A stretch of DNA of 64,000 nt from positions 1 to 64,000 of the forward strand of contig JAESUZ010001747.1 in NCBI GenBank assembly GCA_017311185.1, in the 5' to 3' direction. Position numbers and translations under genes: made by a program. The notes below the pieces were generated by a model, which was not told the origin of the DNA, made no database searches, and worked only from the letters and a program-made list of their open reading frames with translations. Shown here one piece after another: positions 61,805-64,000 of this stretch. The number at the start of each line of letters is the position of its first letter. Within the stretch, counting starts at the first letter, position 1. The DNA is from Proteles cristata cristata. Its lineage: Eukaryota > Chordata > Mammalia > Carnivora > Hyaenidae.

Positions 61805-62015
61805 TTTTTTTTTAATGTTTTATTTATTTCTAGGAGAGAGAGAGACAGCGTGAGCAGGGGAGGGTCAGAGAGAGAGTCACAGACTCCGAAACAGGCTCCA
61901 GGCTCTGAGCTGGCAGTCAGCACAAAGCCCGACGCAGGGCTCGAACCCACGAACTGCGAGATCATGACCTAAGCGAAAGTCGGACGCTTAACCGACCAAG
62001 CCACCCAGTCGCCCC
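61805..62015 (-). mobile_element. Young-type CAN-SINE with 12-bp TSD
   Basis: Diagnostic 'atttatttctaggagag' and CpG-rich head. The exact duplication ctctagtagttt lies at 61793-61804 and 62016-62027. It is the first SINE after a 14.9-kb SINE-free stretch. Confidence 0.96.
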
Positions 62016-62027
62016 CTCTAGTAGTTT

Positions 62028-63023
62028 GAGCCAGTTCTATCTACTGTACAACAGATCAGAAATACTAGAGAATTAATGCCCATTGGAAAAGTCTTCAAAC
62101 CATTACAAACCGGACTTGGAATGTTTATTCCCCAGATATCTAATACCTTAGGTGGGATGACTCTAAGGTCTCCTATACTTTCCAGAAAGCAGCACTAGTT
62201 TTCCACATGGCATCTTGCTTGATAAAAAACACTCTATTGGCTGTCTTTCCTTCCCTGTCCCACTTCCCCACTCTTTTATTGATGTTTTCCAAGGCTACCT
62301 TCCAAATAAGCCATTTGTCCCAAATCTGTGTACTTCTTGAGGAATACAAATTATGATGGCTTACTAAACGAAAATTATGATTTCTAAAGTTACAAACAAA
62401 CTGATCAAGTCAATCATTAGGACTAGTACAAAAAGCTACACTGAAGATGTGCATCTGTAATTTGAAAGGGAATGTAGAACCCTGAGAGAAGTCTCCAGGT
62501 GCCTCCTGTTTTTATATATGCTTATGTGAATGGCTAAAAGTGGTTTATAATCTATCTTGAGCAACATTAGTTTGGGAAATTACTAAAACATTTACCTACT
62601 GCAACAACACAAACTTTGGAATAGGATCCTGAAAGATATCAAGAATGGTGGGTCCAGGACAGTTGTGGAGGGAACAACAGCTGGTTTCTGGGCCAAGGTC
62701 ATTTAACTAACCAGTAGTGCAATGTTTCACTATTTTAGAAATCAATAAATACAACCTTATAGTAGATAATGACTGAATACCAATCCTATCCTTGAGTATT
62801 GAGATGGTTTTTATGGCATTTGGATAAAGAGGAAATTCCCAAGGTTAAAAAAAATAAAAGGCTCCTTTAGCCAGCACCTTAAAAAGAACTGCAAATGATA
62901 GTGCAGTACAATCTGTCGTGTGGAATGTAGTCTGAGAATTAAGTACTTAGGCATAATAGTTACATACTGGATTATAAATTTTGAAATGATTACCCTACAA
63001 CAAAATACAATGAATATTAAAAC
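62028..63023. other. Unassigned DNA
   Basis: No element or frame recognised. Confidence 0.4.
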
Positions 63024-63044
63024 AAAAAAATAGGGGCGCCTGGG

Positions 63045-63111
63045 TGGCTTAGTCGGTTAAGCGTCCGACTTTCGCTTAGGTCATGATCTCGCGGTTCGTG
63101 GGTTCGAGCCC
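63045..63111 (+). promoter_or_regulatory. Internal pol III promoter of the SINE (A and B boxes)
   Basis: TGGCTTAGTCGG at 63045-63056 fits the A-box consensus TRGCNNAGYNGG, and GGTTCGAGCCC at 63101-63111 fits the B box GGTTCGANNCC. Both are perfect, so this copy could be transcribed by RNA polymerase III if chromatin allows. There is no T4 terminator inside the element, so a transcript would run into flanking DNA. Confidence 0.75.
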
Positions 63112-63194
63112 CGCGTCGGGCTCTGTGCTGACTGCCAGCTCAGAGCCTGGAGCCTGTTTCAGTCTGTGACTCCCTCTCTCTCTGACCCTCCCCT

Positions 63195-63240
63195 GTTCAC
63201 GCTCTCTCTCTCTCTCTCTCTCCTAGAAATAAATAAAACG
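63195..63240 (+). promoter_or_regulatory. Cryptic 3' splice acceptor followed by polyA hexamer in SINE
   Basis: A branch-point-like TTCAC (A at 63199) lies 27 bases before the AG of CCTAG (63225-63226), with a pure CT tract between. AATAAA follows within 10 bases. The arrangement matches a terminal-exon acceptor plus cleavage signal. Use in RNA is not shown. Confidence 0.5.
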
Positions 63241-63738
63241 TTAAAAAAATAAATAAATAAATATGTTTTAACTTTTTCTTCACAGTGACCTCAGGGTCAT
63301 TATTATAAATAACAATTTTCATTGTTTTGTAGCTATGTGGGTAAAACAGATGTCTCTATACTATATACACCTGTTTTTACAGCGTAATTATAATAAAACA
63401 GCTGTATAACTTTTGAGTACATTTGATTTCCTTAGAAAGTTACAACCAGAAGGAAATTTTTTTTTTTCAGGTCTTAAAGAACCATTTTAAACACATATCT
63501 TAAGGGTTACCAGTAAAAATATAAATTCCATTTAGAGAAGCCATTTCCATAAGTTCTGTTGGAGCTTATAGAATACTGATAGGGAAATTTCAGAATGTAA
63601 AATATAAAATAAACCTGATCCAGACTATATGGGGAATAATTTTATGAATACTTGACCTACATGGAAACCTCAAAAAGCATACCTTCAGCTTCAGGTATCG
63701 GTTGGGTCCTAAAAAGTCCTTTTAAAGTAAAAGTAAAT

Positions 63739-63834
63739 TTGGGAGACGGGCATGGAGGAGGGCACTTGTGGGGATGAGCACTGGGTGTTATATGGAAACC
63801 AACTTGACAATAAACTATTTGTAAAAAAAAAAAA
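63739..63834 (+). mobile_element. Very short young L1 3' tail insertion
   Basis: About 94 bp almost identical to the end of the young L1 at 16480-16571 ('gggatgagcactgggtgtta', 'aaccaacttgacaataaact', 'atttgtaaaaaaa'). It is an extreme 5' truncation. A target duplication is not clear (aaagtaaa / aaggtaaa). Confidence 0.88.
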
Positions 63835-64000
63835 GGTAAAGATTATTTTCAATGCTCTCTTTTAAAACTTGAGTATGATGGGTATTCAGAGAAAAACTAC
63901 CAATAAATATCAAATAACTATAATATAATATATTTATATATAATACATATATATAAAATAATAACTATAACTATACAAATATTCTAGAGACATTATGAGG
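63835..64000. other. AT-rich tail of window
   Basis: TA-rich run near 63908-63970; nothing else recognised. Confidence 0.5.

Larger units (their letters stand above)
63033..63251 (+). mobile_element. Young-type CAN-SINE, best-preserved copy
   Basis: Starts ggggcgcctgggtggcttag. All the head CpGs are present, A and B boxes are intact, and it ends 'ctctcctagaaataaataaa'. The short flank aaaaaaata occurs on both sides (63024-63032 and about 63243-63251), partly merging with the tail. Confidence 0.95.

Noticed and set aside
2902..63251. tRNA-like sequences with A and B boxes
   Set aside because: All are the heads of CAN-SINEs, not tRNA genes; they continue into SINE bodies and tails.

Overview
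This is nuclear DNA from a carnivoran mammal, most likely a feliform. The main evidence is about 25 tRNA-Lys-type CAN-SINEs with the carnivoran core, a CT-rich tract and AAATAAATAAA tails, together with carnivoran-style LINE-1 ends and old eutherian repeats (L2, MIR, MER5A, MER20, Tigger- and MLT1-like). The youngest SINEs and the youngest L1 3' tail differ at several sites from the domestic-cat consensus as I remember it. A non-felid feliform (hyaenid, mongoose, civet or Malagasy group) is therefore possible, but this is inference.
 I recognise no cellular gene, exon, tRNA or other functional RNA gene. All longer open frames are either L1 ORF1/ORF2 debris or chance frames in repeats. The window behaves as intergenic or deep intronic DNA.
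 Layout: 1-9 kb holds old L1 ends, MER5A, several CAN-SINEs and a MER58-like element. 9-12 kb has L2/MIR scraps, a repeat-poor block and a complete Tigger-like element with terminal inverted repeats. 12.6-29 kb is an L1 graveyard. In it an ancient L1 carries a young 5'-truncated L1, which carries an ERV solo LTR with a 6-bp target duplication, which carries a young SINE. This is followed by an old L1 5' leader abutting a second L1 5' leader, then degenerate ORF1/ORF2 copies with SINEs. 29-37.8 kb is mostly unassigned, with a SINE pair, MER20, an inverted L1 end and an MLT1-like LTR. 37.8-45.3 kb is a second L1 cluster, mostly on the minus strand. 46.9-61.8 kb has no CAN-SINE at all; it holds L1M, L2 and MIR relics and a palindromic DNA element split by a second solo LTR. 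62-64 kb has two more young SINEs and a tiny young L1 tail.
 The most interesting signals are the nine-copy young SINE subfamily, whose diagnostic 3' changes create a branch point, pyrimidine tract, CCTAG acceptor and AATAAA in sense orientation; the four-layer nest with the betaretrovirus-like LTR; and several L1 rearrangements.
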